The notes under the pieces were generated by a model. The model saw only the letters and a list, made by a program, of their open reading frames with translations, had not been told where the DNA came from and did not search any database. A stretch of DNA of 64,000 nt from Oryzias latipes (Eukaryota; Chordata; Actinopteri; Beloniformes; Adrianichthyidae), in NCBI RefSeq assembly GCF_002234675.1, contig NC_019867.2, positions 28,509,166-28,573,165 of the forward strand. The letters are read 5' to 3'. This document shows positions 1-11,890 of this stretch, piece after piece (the first letter of the stretch is position 1; every line of letters starts with the position of its first letter). A program made the position numbers and the translations under genes.

Positions 1-434
1 AAATTCGCTTGATTGAAACACACACAAAAAAATGAAACTGGCTGCCTTGGGCATTGAAATAACGGGCTCCGCAGGAAGCTCATGCAAAAGTGTTGCATCC
101 ACAGCTCTTCTGCAAAACCACCAACCACCATTTCCCAAAATGCTTCATCCGTACCCGCTCCCCCCTTTAAAGAGGTCGCTGCTTCATGGTCCAAATAAGA
201 CGCAGACGTCTCCTTTGATAGAATATGATGAGCACTAGTGCTGTGGCCTAAATTTGTATGCATCTGCTGTAAATTAAAGTATTGTTCACATCCTCTGTGT
301 TGTTTTTGAATGACTCACCTGAGTTGGTTTGTGGTTATTTGCATCATTAATATTTAAAGGAAACGGTGAATGTGTACTTCAGATTGTGTTCTGTGGTCCA
401 CTTGGTCTGCTGAATAGCCCACATAATTTTCCCT
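1..434. other. Intergenic, nothing recognised
   Basis: AT-rich non-coding sequence. The only open frames are short and lack any recognisable family signature. I see no repeat boundary before the TTAA-flanked element that starts at 439. Confidence 0.4.
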
Positions 435-438
435 TTAA

Positions 439-652
439 CCCTTGTGCTATCCTAGGCACGTTAACATTGGGAGTTGGGTCATCTAGACCCATAAGACAGT
501 GCGCTGAACCTTTTTCTTCAATGATTTGTGATCTTCACTGGTGTCCATGGATTAAATGAAATCCTCTTCACCTTTATCCACCTTTGTCATGGTAGGGAGA
601 ACACGTCAATGTAAGGGTGGGGTCATCTGGACCCCACAAGATAGCACAAGGG
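439..652 (-). mobile_element. TTAA-flanked MITE, piggyBac-like (copy A)
   Basis: A 214-bp element with terminal inverted repeats CCCTTGTGCTATC and GATAGCACAAGGG, flanked on both sides by TTAA (435-438 and 653-656). Short length, no coding capacity and a TTAA target duplication are the marks of a non-autonomous piggyBac-superfamily element. Three more copies occur at 3372, 9741 and 34821. This copy is inverted relative to them. Confidence 0.75.
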
Positions 653-732
653 TTAATGATAAGAAGGTCCATTTCTGTATGGGTTTATTATGTTTTTAGG
701 TTTTGAATTTCCAAATATTTATGCCTCTCATC

Positions 733-3365
733 AAATCAAATCAACCTTTATTTGTTTAGGACTTTTCCAACTCATGTCACACAAAGTGCTTTGCATAAAA
801 TACAATCAAATTTAAAAACAAAATGACATGCCAAATGCAGACAACCCCCCCCAGACACACACACACACACAATGATTAAAAGAGTGATAAAATGATGGAA
901 TGTAGAGACCTAGCTTTGTCCTAAAGTAGGGAAACGATATTTTGGGGACATGTCCACATCAGTGACCCCCCACCCAAGTTCACGGAGTACACTACCACAG
1001 GACCCCCCAGATCCAATCAAAAGAGTCCACTGATCCCATTCACTGAGAAGGGCCAGTCACCGATGTGGAGGATCCCTCAGAGGAAAACACTGGAGTTACA
1101 AGTAAAATGAAAAAGGAACAAAATTAAAATATATTAAACACAAGAACAAAAACAAATAATTACATTCTCAGGCATCCATAAAATTGCTATGGATGCCTGA
1201 AAAGACACGAGACAATGAGACAATGGCAAAAACTCCCCAGGACGGGTTTTCGTTTGTATGTGGCGCTAGAGGGGCTTTTTTTTTAAATGCAGGATGGCTG
1301 CCTTTACCCGAGGTCAAAGGTCAACGACACTTCTGTGGTGTTTGTAGACTGGAGCTGGCAGCAAGTGTGTGCAATTGCGTGAAAATCGCTCAAACAAAAG
1401 TGTTGTTTTCCCATATCGTGGGAAAACACAAAAATCGCCAATTCTCAGAGTTCGCCACAAAATGGCCGCCAAGCCGTAGGTCGTGTTGCCGTCCCATAAT
1501 GATTTCAAAACTTCATTGGGATATCCCCAACACGTGTGTTTTAGTTTTGTAAATGTCTTTTGAAGTACATTTGTTTTCGGCCCCATACGCGATTTTCGGC
1601 CCATTCACTTTTTTTTTTTAACTTCTCCTGTCCAACAGCTGGGCAAACAGATGAGAGCTGAAGGCCTCTTGTGTTGGACATATTTTACTTTAACAACAGG
1701 GGTTCTGAATTCTCTGAAAACCAGAGGTATGTCTGAATAAACCCCTTTTGTAATCAAGGCCAAACTTTATTCATTTTAATCGTATTTGAGGATTTTTTGT
1801 GTTGGACCGGACGGAGAAGGAAAGGAGGGAAGAAGAGAGAGAGATGTTAGAGAGGGGGGAATAGGAGGGTGATTATAGAGGGGGGGGGGGTAAAACCATG
1901 AAGCAGCATAAAGCAACAGGTTGCTGGATGTTTATCAATACGGTCAGGTTCAGATGTAATACAAAACTAGAAGGGGCGGGGCCTGTCCACACACACCCTC
2001 AAATGTTATAAACACACCTGTTGTCTGCAAAAATGTCCACATGTCAACATGTACACAATACATGTACACACACATACTTATGTCTTCAGACCAACTAGTG
2101 TGAAATATTTCATTCAATCACGCAAAGTGTTTGTGCAAAGGTGAGCTAACACCTGTGCTCAATTAAGTGTTCATGTTCTTCTAAAATGGATGGTGGAATG
2201 TGAAAAGAAGGAGGGAGAGTTTCCAGCCATCCCCACACCAAGACCCCCGCCGCAGCAGGTGCGGCAGCCAGAACTCCCCCAACGCCACTCGGCAGTAGGC
2301 AGAGAACATCGCCCCTGGGTGACCACATCCGCCACCCAGGCAAGGGCCAGCCCCGAGGCCCCCAGAGCCAGAGAGCAGGGAGGCACCAGGAGAGCAGCCC
2401 CCCCACCGCGCCAGGAGGGCCCAGCGCCGGGCCCCACCCGGGAAGAGTGCCCGCAGCCCCAGCCGAGCACCTCATCACCACCCAGGAGTTCTGGGCATCC
2501 TCCCGCCCTACCCAAGGTATGGGCCAGGACCCCCCAATGGAGACCCGCTCCGCGCTCCAGGCAGCCACCCACCCGGCCCACGGTGGGTCCAGGAAGGAGT
2601 AAGGCAAGGGCCAGCCGCCCCCGCCCAGGGGGAGGGCACTAGGAGAAGAGGGGGTCCACAAGAGATGTTGTGAACATGGCCTGACCAGGCTCACCCACTG
2701 TAGGAAATTTGGCGAGGCCCAACACTCAGGGGCAAGGACCAGAACCCACAGCACAGGGACACGGACACCCCCGGCTCAGGTGTGATGCGATCCCCGGCTC
2801 TTGGCCTTGCCAGAGAGCTCAGGGATCCCTCTCCCTGCGTGGAGAGAGCACTGCCGGGCCCAGAAAACTAGCACCCAGGGGATGCGGCCACCGTTGCCAA
2901 GGGCCCAGTTCCCCCTACCAGGGCCCATTCATTTTTTTGACTGGATCGCTCACCGTTATGTCATCATCTTCGGGGGGGTGACGTTGACTTTGTGAAAAGT
3001 TCATTTGCAATTTATCCCAGGTGTGTGCACATTTTGGTGACTTTTCAAGCATGCGGCGGGAGTCACATGTTCGCTGAAATGCGGGGAAGTCGTTCCAACT
3101 GCGAAAACAACATGGTCCTTGCAGTCAGTGACTGTTGCTGCGGGCCATAATAATTACATAAATAAAGCTTAACAGACGTATAAAATGGTAAGTGAGACTG
3201 AAAAATTAAAAATAAAGAAAGAAATAAGTACAAATAATTGGATAAATAAATGTATATACATACACATATAAAACTAATAAAAAGAGAAAAGAAATTATAA
3301 AAATATCAAATAAATTCCTAAAATTCAATTAAAAGCTAAATTAAAAAGGTAGGTCTTAAGCCTTC
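733..3365 (-). repeat. Composite repeat: L2-like tail flanking a GC-rich core
   Basis: The left part (733-830) has an L2-type reversed 3' end (CAACCTTTATTTG, then AAAGTGCTTTGCAT). The right part (3130-3365) is A-rich and ends in GTAGGTCTTAAG, a motif usual in the same fish repeats. Between them, 2200-2930 is strikingly GC-rich and C-biased on the plus strand. Its long open frames have low-complexity Pro/Arg/Gly translations and are not convincing as genes. I infer one old retroposon or several overlapping ones; the exact family is uncertain. Confidence 0.35.
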
Positions 3366-3519
3366 CTTTAATGCTATCTTAGATGACCCCACCCTTACAT
3401 TGACGTGTTCTCCCTACCATGACAAAGGTGGATAAAGGTGGAAAGATTTCATGTAATCCATGGACACCAGTGAAGATCACAAATCATTGAAGAAAAAAGG
3501 TTCAGAGCACTGTCTAGTG

Positions 3520-4152
3520 CAGGGGTCACCAACCCTGTGCCCGCGGGCGCCAGTGCGCCCGCGAGCACCCCTTGTGGCGCCCGCAGGGAATGCACCCAAA
3601 AAAAATCTTCTTTTTTTTTAATTGAAGCAAATATTCAACAAACAACCACGGCATGTCTGTCAATGACAACAATATTAATTCTGAGATAAAGGTAGACAAA
3701 GAAAACCCAAATATGTAAACAAATATAACTTGAAAAATAATCAATAAAAGTAAGGGTCTATTACAAAAGTTTAAATAGATCAAATAAATTACACAATTTC
3801 TGGACATTCTTATGATTCATGTAATGTAAAGATTTTGAGAATAGGTTGAGGTGGTTGAGTAATCCGTTAATGTGAGGATTAATATTCCTGCCTGTTTTTA
3901 TTTACATTTATGTTTAAAAAGTTAAAATTAAGTTAAAGTTTTAAAGGTTTAAAAGTTTAGCTTTAGTGTGTTCAATAAATATTTATCTTGTTCGGCTGCA
4001 ACCTAAAGTCTGTTTTGAATTTAGGCTCCCTCTGCAACTGAGTTTGACCCCCCCTGTAATACGAGTCTAGAAAATTCATGCATGTTTTTGTGTGAAAAAT
4101 AGGGCACACAAAAGGAAGTCCTCAAATTGTGTTGTTGTTTTTTCTTTTTCTT

Positions 4153-4183
<31 letters not shown>

Positions 4184-4267
4184 GGCTAGGAGGGTTTTAG
4201 TGGCGCCCTTCATACCACTTGGTGCCCATGAAATAGCCTTCGGTCTCAAAAAGGTTGGTGAACCCTG
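3520..4267. mobile_element. Non-autonomous hAT element inside MITE copy B
   Basis: It begins CAGGGGTCACCAACC and ends GGTTGGTGAACCCTG (near-perfect inverted termini). It is flanked by an exact 8-bp duplication GTCTAGTG (3512-3519 and 4268-4275), the hallmark of hAT transposition. No transposase frame is visible. It contains a run of about 23 G at 4163-4185. Confidence 0.8.
4163..4185 (+). repeat. Homopolymer G run
   Basis: About 23 consecutive G inside the hAT element, preceded by a T-rich tract. The length may be inexact because such tracts are prone to sequencing error. Confidence 0.8.
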
Positions 4268-4330
4268 GTCTAGTGGGTCTAGATGACCCAACTCCCAATA
4301 TTAAAGTGCCTCGGATAGCACAAGGGTTAC

Positions 4331-5032
4331 AAACATGAACAGTCTGTGCGGCCCTGAGGCTCTCTGGGAGGCTGTTTCACAGGCGAGGTCCGTTAAAAAC
4401 TGAATAAAGCCTCGCCGTATGTTTTAGTTCTAACTTTTGGAATAACCAAAAGGCCTGTATCAGAGGACCTAAGGGTCTGCGAGGGCTCATACTTTAAAAT
4501 CATATCAGATAAACATGACGGCCCGAGACTATAAAAACATTTACAGTACAAACCAATAATCATGTGTTTGTGGAGTTCATCTGAAGGTCATGTTTTCTGG
4601 TTCTGCACTTTCTGTCTTGATTTCTGCTGAAGCGTATTGGTATAAAACCGATTGTTTTGTTGAAACTGCTTACTGTTCACTTGTTTTATTTGAAGCCTCG
4701 GCTTTAAAAGTAGGCACATGTCATCAGGGAAATAACCAGAGAATGGGCAAAAACGGCCATTTGGAGGGGAAAGTCTGTTGATGCCCTAAAGAGGCCCCTC
4801 ATGCACTGTGCTGAAACTGCAGGACAGTTCTCATGAAACAGACAGATCTAGAACATGTTTCTCATTTGATAGCTTTGTGATAAAGTATCTTGTTGCAGCT
4901 TCTCTTTAGGACTGTAAATATTTAAAAGACTTAAAAAAAACCTCATAAATAAACGGCTTTACTTGAATGAAATGTTGAACATTTAAAGATAAGCTGTCAT
5001 AAACTGTCTTTCTGGACTTTGACCACAGAAAT
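4331..5032. other. Intergenic, nothing recognised
   Basis: Non-coding, no recognisable gene or repeat boundary between the second TTAA element and the GATA array. Confidence 0.35.
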
Positions 5033-5033
5033 T

Positions 5034-5260
<227 letters not shown>

Positions 5261-7390
5261 TAATCTATATAATATAACATCAATAAAGGACATCACAAAT
5301 TACATTTATATTAGATAATTAAAAATATTACTAAAATTATTATGAAAAATTATTATCAAAAATGAGATTCTTATTAAATAAAGAAATAAATATTAAATAA
5401 ATACAGCTGCAAAAGTGTAAAAAAACATGATGCCTGGAAAAAAAAGACAGTGAAGCCGTTCAGCCTGATTTCTTTAAACTAAATGGAAATTTTAAGTTTG
5501 AGACTGCCTTGGTCACATTGAAATCAAATGGGGGGGTTGACACTTACAGCTTCTGCGGGTTTTTGGGATGTCTAGGCCTGTGAAGGGTCGTGGAGACGAG
5601 TGGCTATGGGCCAATCTGCAGGTGAAAAATGAGCATATTTTTGCAGGGCAACCCATAAATCCTGCACACTGTGCTGGAAGCCCATTAGTGCTGTTCACGT
5701 GATACGTGCGCTCTCGTCTTGCATCCCTTGCGAACAAACCTTGTTGTTGGAAATTAGGAAGTTACAATCATCGTATGACAATCAGAGCCTAATTTGTGTG
5801 GGCATCTTATCGGAACCTATGTATCATGTGCACACACTGTGCGTGCAGCTTTTGCATGCGTCGGTAAGGAGCCAGCAGGGCTGTGTAACCTACATTATTC
5901 ATTATTCTTAGACATATTTCAAGAGACACTCACCACACGAACAACAATGGTACATTTTGCTTTCATGAGGCGGTTCCACAAGCCTCAAGGGAAGTGCAAG
6001 ACACACCTACGCTCTCCTTAAGGTGCAGCTCATCGTCTCTACAACCCTCTAAGGGCCGAACAATCCTTGTATGGCACCCATATAAGGGTTGTTGCGGAAG
6101 GTATGACTGTTATGCTTGTGAGACGAATGGAAGTTAAACGCACTTGTGACGTAGAGGTAATCCTGTTGTACAGTATACAGTGCCCTAACACCACCCTCTA
6201 TTCACCAGTAAGGTGTTCATGTCACTGCACGCATGAGGTGAGTGACTGCTTCGTTATCTTTTCTCAGATGAGGAGTGAAAGCTAAAACGGTGGATTTTGA
6301 TGAATGTGGCTTAAGCTTAAGCAATATTCAGTCCCACTTGAAAGTGATGTGCTGTAAATGCTGAATAAATAAATAAAGCAAAAGGCATAAGATCAGACCA
6401 AATGCCAGAGATGATAGATCTGTGGACTAAGCTTCTCTCATGAGCTCAGCACAGCGGTTCTCCAAAACCTAACTCTGTTCTTTCCCTTCAGATGGATTTC
6501 TATTCTCCCAGCCTTTCATTCCTTAAACACAACAGAGAGATTAAAATTGTGACTCATGTCAAACACGACTCGGTTGCCACTTTATTTTTTGGTTCAAAGT
6601 GTTTTTTCAGTCCAGGAATGTGCAGATCTCTCTGTGGAGCTGCAGTTTCTTCATGCATCTCAGCTGAGCACACACGGCGTGTTCAAGGATTCTGACCTCT
6701 GACAGCTAGTTCTGTTCATGTGATACTGCATGTGCGCTCTCGTCTCGTCTCGACCTCTGACAGCTAATCTCCATCACTTCCCAGAAGAAGAGAATTACAC
6801 AATTATCTCCAGCAACTACTGTCATCCAGTTTCATTTCCCTCTGGCATGCGTGTGCGCGCACACATGCATGTTGGTGTGTAAAAGATGTTTCACAGTTTG
6901 TCATCTAAAGATGAATTTCCTCTCTTGATTTGGGACACTTAAGCCTTAAAAAAAGACCTTAAGCATTTACTTTTTGTTGGTTTCTTCTATTTTGGGTGAA
7001 TTAGTTCATAAACCACTATAATAAAGAAAGGCATTGTAAACCACACTGCATACTATTTTTGCAGCTGCCGCCTGAGAATAAAAGTTATATATTTTTTTTA
7101 CAAGATCCCTGTCACAGAAGCTATCTGGGGATTGTGATGAGCATCTTAATGCTGGTGGGACTGAGTCAGACAGAAGTCGGTCCTGCAGCTGCTTTTGCTT
7201 CATGTGTAAAGCTTTTGATCAGTCTGACCCAGAGTCAAACTTGGATTTCCTTCTCTCCTATTGGATTACAAACATGTTAAATTACCAGTAAGCTGGAACA
7301 AAGTCTTGAAAAAGTTCAGAGTTTTACATCAGATCACAGAACTATTTAAAATAAAATCCATATGCACAGCTGAAAAGTTTGTGTTCTATG
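5261..7390. other. Intergenic; partial internal duplication
   Basis: No gene is recognised. Two stretches, near 5692-5727 and 6711-6750, share CTGTTCA[CT]GTGATAC and TGCGCTCTCGTCT. This suggests repeat fragments or a local duplication of about 1 kb spacing. 5840-6250 has several CACAC/GTGTG-rich segments without a clear boundary. Confidence 0.3.
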
Positions 7391-8180
<790 letters not shown>

Positions 8181-8182
8181 TA

Positions 8183-9135
8183 CAGTTTTTCTCAGTCGCT
8201 TTAGTACAATTCTCAGATCAGAATGAAATTCCCAAAACTATTTGTTCAATCTTCACATCATGATGTCACTTGTGCACATCATATAAGCAGTTTTTCACTT
8301 CTTTGAACAAGTTGCAATTGCTTTGGTACATCAATGCAAATGATTATGTACAATTCTCTGCTCTTTGCTACATTATCAATTGTTTATGTCATGTTGATCA
8401 AAATGTATTATGTAGTTCACTGTGCAATAGTCTGACTCCTCAAAATACCTAGTCATTAGTTCATCGTGTAAGTCATTAACTGCAAAATGGTTGACCAAGT
8501 TGTCATAATGTGACAAACATATTTCGCTGCATTGCAAGAGAGGATATTCGCTGTGATGTGGATGAGAATTTGTGGCCTAACATACAGGAACGACAACACC
8601 AGTCCACACCAATTCCTACTGCACTGCCTGTACTGTACAGAATATTGTCCTATCTTTTTTCCCCTTTGTGTTACTGTTTGCAGTGGGTTTTTTCTATGTT
8701 GGTATGACATGGTCTGTCAACAAATTACAATATGAACAATAAAAGTGTAAATGTGAATCTTGTCCAGTCTCTTGCAATCAAACAAAAAAGGTGAAACTTA
8801 CATTTTACAATAATTGTCATCCAAACTTTAGCCATAGTTTACATCAGAACCTCCCTCTAAAGTAAACAGTTATATTGACAACATGACTAAGTCATTTGAC
8901 TGTCTTGTTCGTAGACAATGACACAAGGACTTGACATTCTGATGGCACTGACATGTTTAATGACATAAAGACTTAGCTTTGAGAGATGAACTAAAGATTT
9001 TGAGCAAGTTACAGGCTTTTGCAAGAAATCCATAGTGTTTTGCTGTTTGTACAAATTGTTTTGAGAAATGCACACGCGTATTTAATAACTTAAATTCTGG
9101 TCTGAGAATTGTACTAAAGCGACTGAGAAAAACTG
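8183..9135 (+). mobile_element. Tc1/mariner-type element, internally deleted
   Basis: A 953-bp element with long inverted termini (about 40 bp; left CAGTTTTTCTCAGTCGC, right GCGACTGAGAAAAACTG) flanked by TA on both sides (8181-8182, 9136-9137). At 8519-8590 a plus-strand frame reads NIFRCIAREDIRCDVDEN and then LWPN. This resembles the C-terminal tail of a fish Tc1-related transposase. The catalytic part is missing, so this is a deletion derivative. Family assignment of the peptide is from memory and uncertain; the TIRs and TA sites are plain. Confidence 0.7.
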
Positions 9136-9736
9136 TAACTTATGCTCCATCGCTGTTGACAACCTGTTTTCCTGTGACTGCTTATCTACGAATCAAGTTC
9201 CAACACTTTTTGAGTAGGACCATAGTTTGGAAAGTAAATTTACTTGTAACATTCAAGTAAGTTCAGTTAGTACTTTACAAACAACTGCTCTTTCCACATT
9301 CAGTTCCACAGTCAGTTCAGCTGCTACAAAAACTGCTTGGCCTTCCTCCTTGCGGATGTTGGATTCCCTCCAGACACTAGTTTTGTGTAATCAAGCAGAA
9401 CAAAGATTTTGTTCATGACATATTGCATCCTCTGTTGCCTTGTGATCTCTCTGCTTTGAATGATTGCATTATGGGAAACAAGTCTGTTGTAACGCCATTT
9501 ACTGGGCAGGTGCTGAGTAAACTCAAATGCTCTCTCAGTCTGGGCTTGAAGCTATGCAACAACAGGGAAAGCTGCTGACTGGACAGATGGGCAAGAGACA
9601 GAAACACCCTTTACAAGAAGGACAAGCCAGGAAAGGTTTTTAATAAAGTAGCTGGGAGTCACAGAAAGCTGTGCAAGCCCAACTGTGGTGTGAAAAAATC
9701 TATCAGTAACTGTACAGCTTTTGGAATCAAAATACT
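9136..9736. other. Intergenic, nothing recognised
   Basis: About 600 bases without a supported gene or repeat. Short open frames on both strands have no recognisable signature. Confidence 0.3.
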
Positions 9737-10372
9737 TTAACCCTTGTGCTATCTTTTTTTTGAACACATTTTATTCAAGTATGCAGATCAATTATTGACT
9801 TTTACAGCTTAACGAAATGAACAAAGAACAAGTGGCATCTCAGCAAAAATGAAGGTATCAACAGGAGTCTTTCAAAATTAGTTTCCCAGGGCTCAGAAAA
9901 CATTACCATAAAAATAAATAAACAATGAAACAATAATTGACAAAGAAATATTACATCGTACACTGATTATGAGTGGAAAAGCTGCCCATAAAGGTAAACA
10001 AAACTGTCCCATTGCAAAACCACTCTATGTAAAAATTTATCCATCTGGCCAACCAAAGTGTTCAGTCACATAAGTCATAAAATATCTCTGACCTCAAATG
10101 AAGTTTAGCTGTTATTTTCTCCATCAAGTAAACTTTCCTCAAAGCCTCCAGCCACTGTTCAAGAGTCAGGGGTGAGGTTTTAAGCCAAGATCTGCTAATC
10201 ATCTTTTTTGCCACCAGTAGAAGAATTTGTATGAGTTTAACTTTTTTCTTCCTTGTGCCTTCTTCTGGAAGGATGCCTATTATATAGTAAAGTGAATTTA
10301 ATGGAAAGTTGACCTGTGTTATAACTTTAATAATGTTTTGAATTCCTTGCCAATATGGTATCAGAACAGGGC

Positions 10373-10864
10373 TGACATGGTGTCTCGGTCAGCTACCTGC
10401 CTCCTCCCCCCCCTTCCTGCTCTGCCTTGGATGCGACCAGCTGGTTCCACTTACCTCATCATCTTCCCCGCCTTCTTAAGGAGATCCAGGACCTTTCTTC
10501 GGTGCCAGTTCGTTGTTACTCCCACGGTGCTTATGTCTGGCCAGCTCATGCTTTGTACCTTGTCTGATCTCAGCCTCGCTAACTGTTCCTCTCTGCTCCG
10601 CTCTCAGGAACCGTCTTCATCACAAGGGAACCTCGGGTCGCCGTCCTCTGCTCTCGCTCCTCATCCTTCTCCTCGGACTCAGCCGAAGTCACGCTCTCTG
10701 GTTCATCCTGCCACAAACCTCCAGTCAGCCGCCACGCCGCATCAAGAATCTAGTTCTATACTCACCTCCTGTGAATTAAACCACCTTAACTTACCTCACG
10801 TCTCCAAGTGTTCTTCTGGGTTCCAGCGTTTGGGTCGGTCTGAATATTCCACGAGACCATGACA
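10373..10864 (+). repeat. 5' LTR
   Basis: 492 bp, TG...CA ends, CATGACA at the right border. The predicted RNA start (R boundary) is near 10504, where GCCAGTTCGTT begins. TTCTTAAGG about 30 bases upstream is a weak TATA-like candidate. Several upstream ATGs precede the gag ATG. Confidence 0.9.
10504..10514 (+). promoter_or_regulatory. Self-primer sequence in the LTR (predicted RNA 5' end)
   Basis: GCCAGTTCGTT is the exact reverse complement of AACGAACTGGC at 10866-10876, just after the LTR. In the Tf1/sushi group the first 11 nucleotides of the RNA fold onto the primer-binding site and, after cleavage, prime cDNA synthesis. The match is 11 of 11 and does not extend further on either side. 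The same 11-mer is kept in the solo LTR at 18211-18221. Confidence 0.75.
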
Positions 10865-11872
10865 GAACGAACTGGCCAAATTCCCGACCCAGCTGACTCG
10901 GAAGGACTTCGCCACGACGTTACCCTCCAAGGTAATCTTCTGAGCCGCCAAGCGGACGCTCTCGCTCAAATGTCCGCGGCTCAGCAAGATCTTTTTCGCC
11001 GTCTCGATTGTATTACCCATACACTCACGGAACTAACAGGACAGGCATCTACTGTCTCAGTCACAACTCAAGCTCCCGCTTCCGGCAACAGTTTCACTTC
11101 CGCCTCCGCCGTCACTCCCGAAAACTTCCGCCTTCAACCGGAACCATTCAGCGGTGACGTCACGGCCTGCGGAGGGTTTCTCCTACAATGCCAGCTCATA
11201 TTCCAGCAGGCGCCCAGACACTACCAAACGGATCAAAGCAGAATTGCTTTAATTGTGAATTCTCTCAGAAACAAAGCACTCCAGTGGGCCCAAGCTTTTT
11301 TGGCTGCTCATCCAATCTCTCATCTTCCCTTCGACCGGTTCATAGAAGAGTTCCGTTTAGTATTTGACCAGCCTCGTAAGCAGGAGGAAGCCACCCGACG
11401 GTTGCTCAATCTAAAACAAGGCAACCGTTCGGTAAGTGAACATCTTATTGACTTCCGTATATTAGCTGTAGAGGCTGGCTGGCCAGATCCTGCTCTAAAA
11501 GGGATATTCTACCAATCCCTGAGTGAAAAAATTAAGGATCATTTATGTTCACAACCAGAGGCTAACAACTTTGAAGAGCTTGTCTCCGCAGCCCTCAGAT
11601 CTGATATCCGGGTACGAGAACGTCACGCTGAACGGAGCATTAGACCTCCGGGCCTTTTTCAAAACCCTGTTTCATCCAACCATGTGGTCCCGCTACCTGC
11701 TCACGAGCCATCAGCTACCGCACCAGACGAACCAATGCAAGTAGGTCATTCAAAACTCACTGCTGAAGAACGACAGAAACGGCGTGAAGAAGGGTTATGC
11801 TTTTATTGTGGTCATCCCGGTCATCTTGTTTCCCAGTGCAGACAACGTTTAAACTCCAGAACCCCCCGTTAG
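10859..11872 (+). CDS. gag: Gag polyprotein of the gypsy element
   Basis: A 337-residue structural protein that would form the virus-like particle. Residues about 90-250 look like a retrotransposon capsid (LQPEPFSGD start, then [13 protein letters not shown] and [15 protein letters not shown]). A single CCHC zinc knuckle, [14 protein letters not shown], lies near residues 314-327 and would bind RNA. The chosen ATG (10859) lies in the last bases of the 5' LTR. The next Met is about 37 codons downstream, so a later start is possible given upstream ATGs in the leader. The frame ends at TAG 11870-11872, 16 bases after a -1 frameshift heptamer. No stop or frameshift damage is visible. Confidence 0.9.
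   Translation: MTERTGQIPDPADSEGLRHDVTLQGNLLSRQADALAQMSAAQQDLFRRLDCITHTLTELTGQASTVSVTTQAPASGNSFTSASAVTPENFRLQPEPFSGDVTACGGFLLQCQLIFQQAPRHYQTDQSRIALIVNSLRNKALQWAQAFLAAHPISHLPFDRFIEEFRLVFDQPRKQEEATRRLLNLKQGNRSVSEHLIDFRILAVEAGWPDPALKGIFYQSLSEKIKDHLCSQPEANNFEELVSAALRSDIRVRERHAERSIRPPGLFQNPVSSNHVVPLPAHEPSATAPDEPMQVGHSKLTAEERQKRREEGLCFYCGHPGHLVSQCRQRLNSRTPR
10866..10876 (+). promoter_or_regulatory. Primer-binding site (self-primed)
   Basis: AACGAACTGGC begins one base after the LTR end and pairs perfectly with 10504-10514. It lies within the first codons of the gag frame (ATG at 10859-10861), so primer site and coding sequence overlap. I did not recognise a match to a tRNA 3' end. Confidence 0.75.
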
Positions 11873-11890
11873 ATGACAGGCCACGGGGGG
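11848..11890 (+). promoter_or_regulatory. -1 ribosomal frameshift signal at the gag/pol overlap
   Basis: The slippery heptamer TTTAAAC (11848-11854) is in the gag frame as T-TTA-AAC. A 7-nt spacer (11855-11861) leads to a hairpin with the 8-bp stem CCCCCCGT (11862-11869) and ACGGGGGG (11883-11890) and a 13-nt loop that holds most of the gag stop. The pol frame is -1 relative to gag. Heptamer, spacer length and GC-rich stem match the standard architecture of programmed -1 frameshifting. Confidence 0.85.

Larger units (their letters stand above)
3372..4326 (+). mobile_element. TTAA MITE (copy B), split by a hAT element
   Basis: The second copy of the 439-652 family, in the opposite orientation. 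The left terminus retains TGCTATC next to TTAA (3368-3371) but has lost the first six bases, CCCTTG. The right terminus GATAGCACAAGGG is intact and followed by TTAC instead of TTAA. The internal sequence is interrupted at 3519/3520 by a 748-bp hAT-type element and resumes at 4276. Confidence 0.7.

Noticed and set aside
2146..2754. 202-codon and overlapping open frames in the GC-rich block
   Set aside because: Low-complexity compositions in overlapping frames on both strands, no domain, and a repeat context.
10338..10862. 174-codon and 88-codon frames in the LTR, repeated at 15208-15693
   Set aside because: They are LTR sequence present twice because the LTR is duplicated, with no recognisable domain.
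11797..11853. ATG at 11797 as the pol start
   Set aside because: A -1 frameshift site with all expected parts lies just downstream, so pol is better read as a Gag-Pol fusion.
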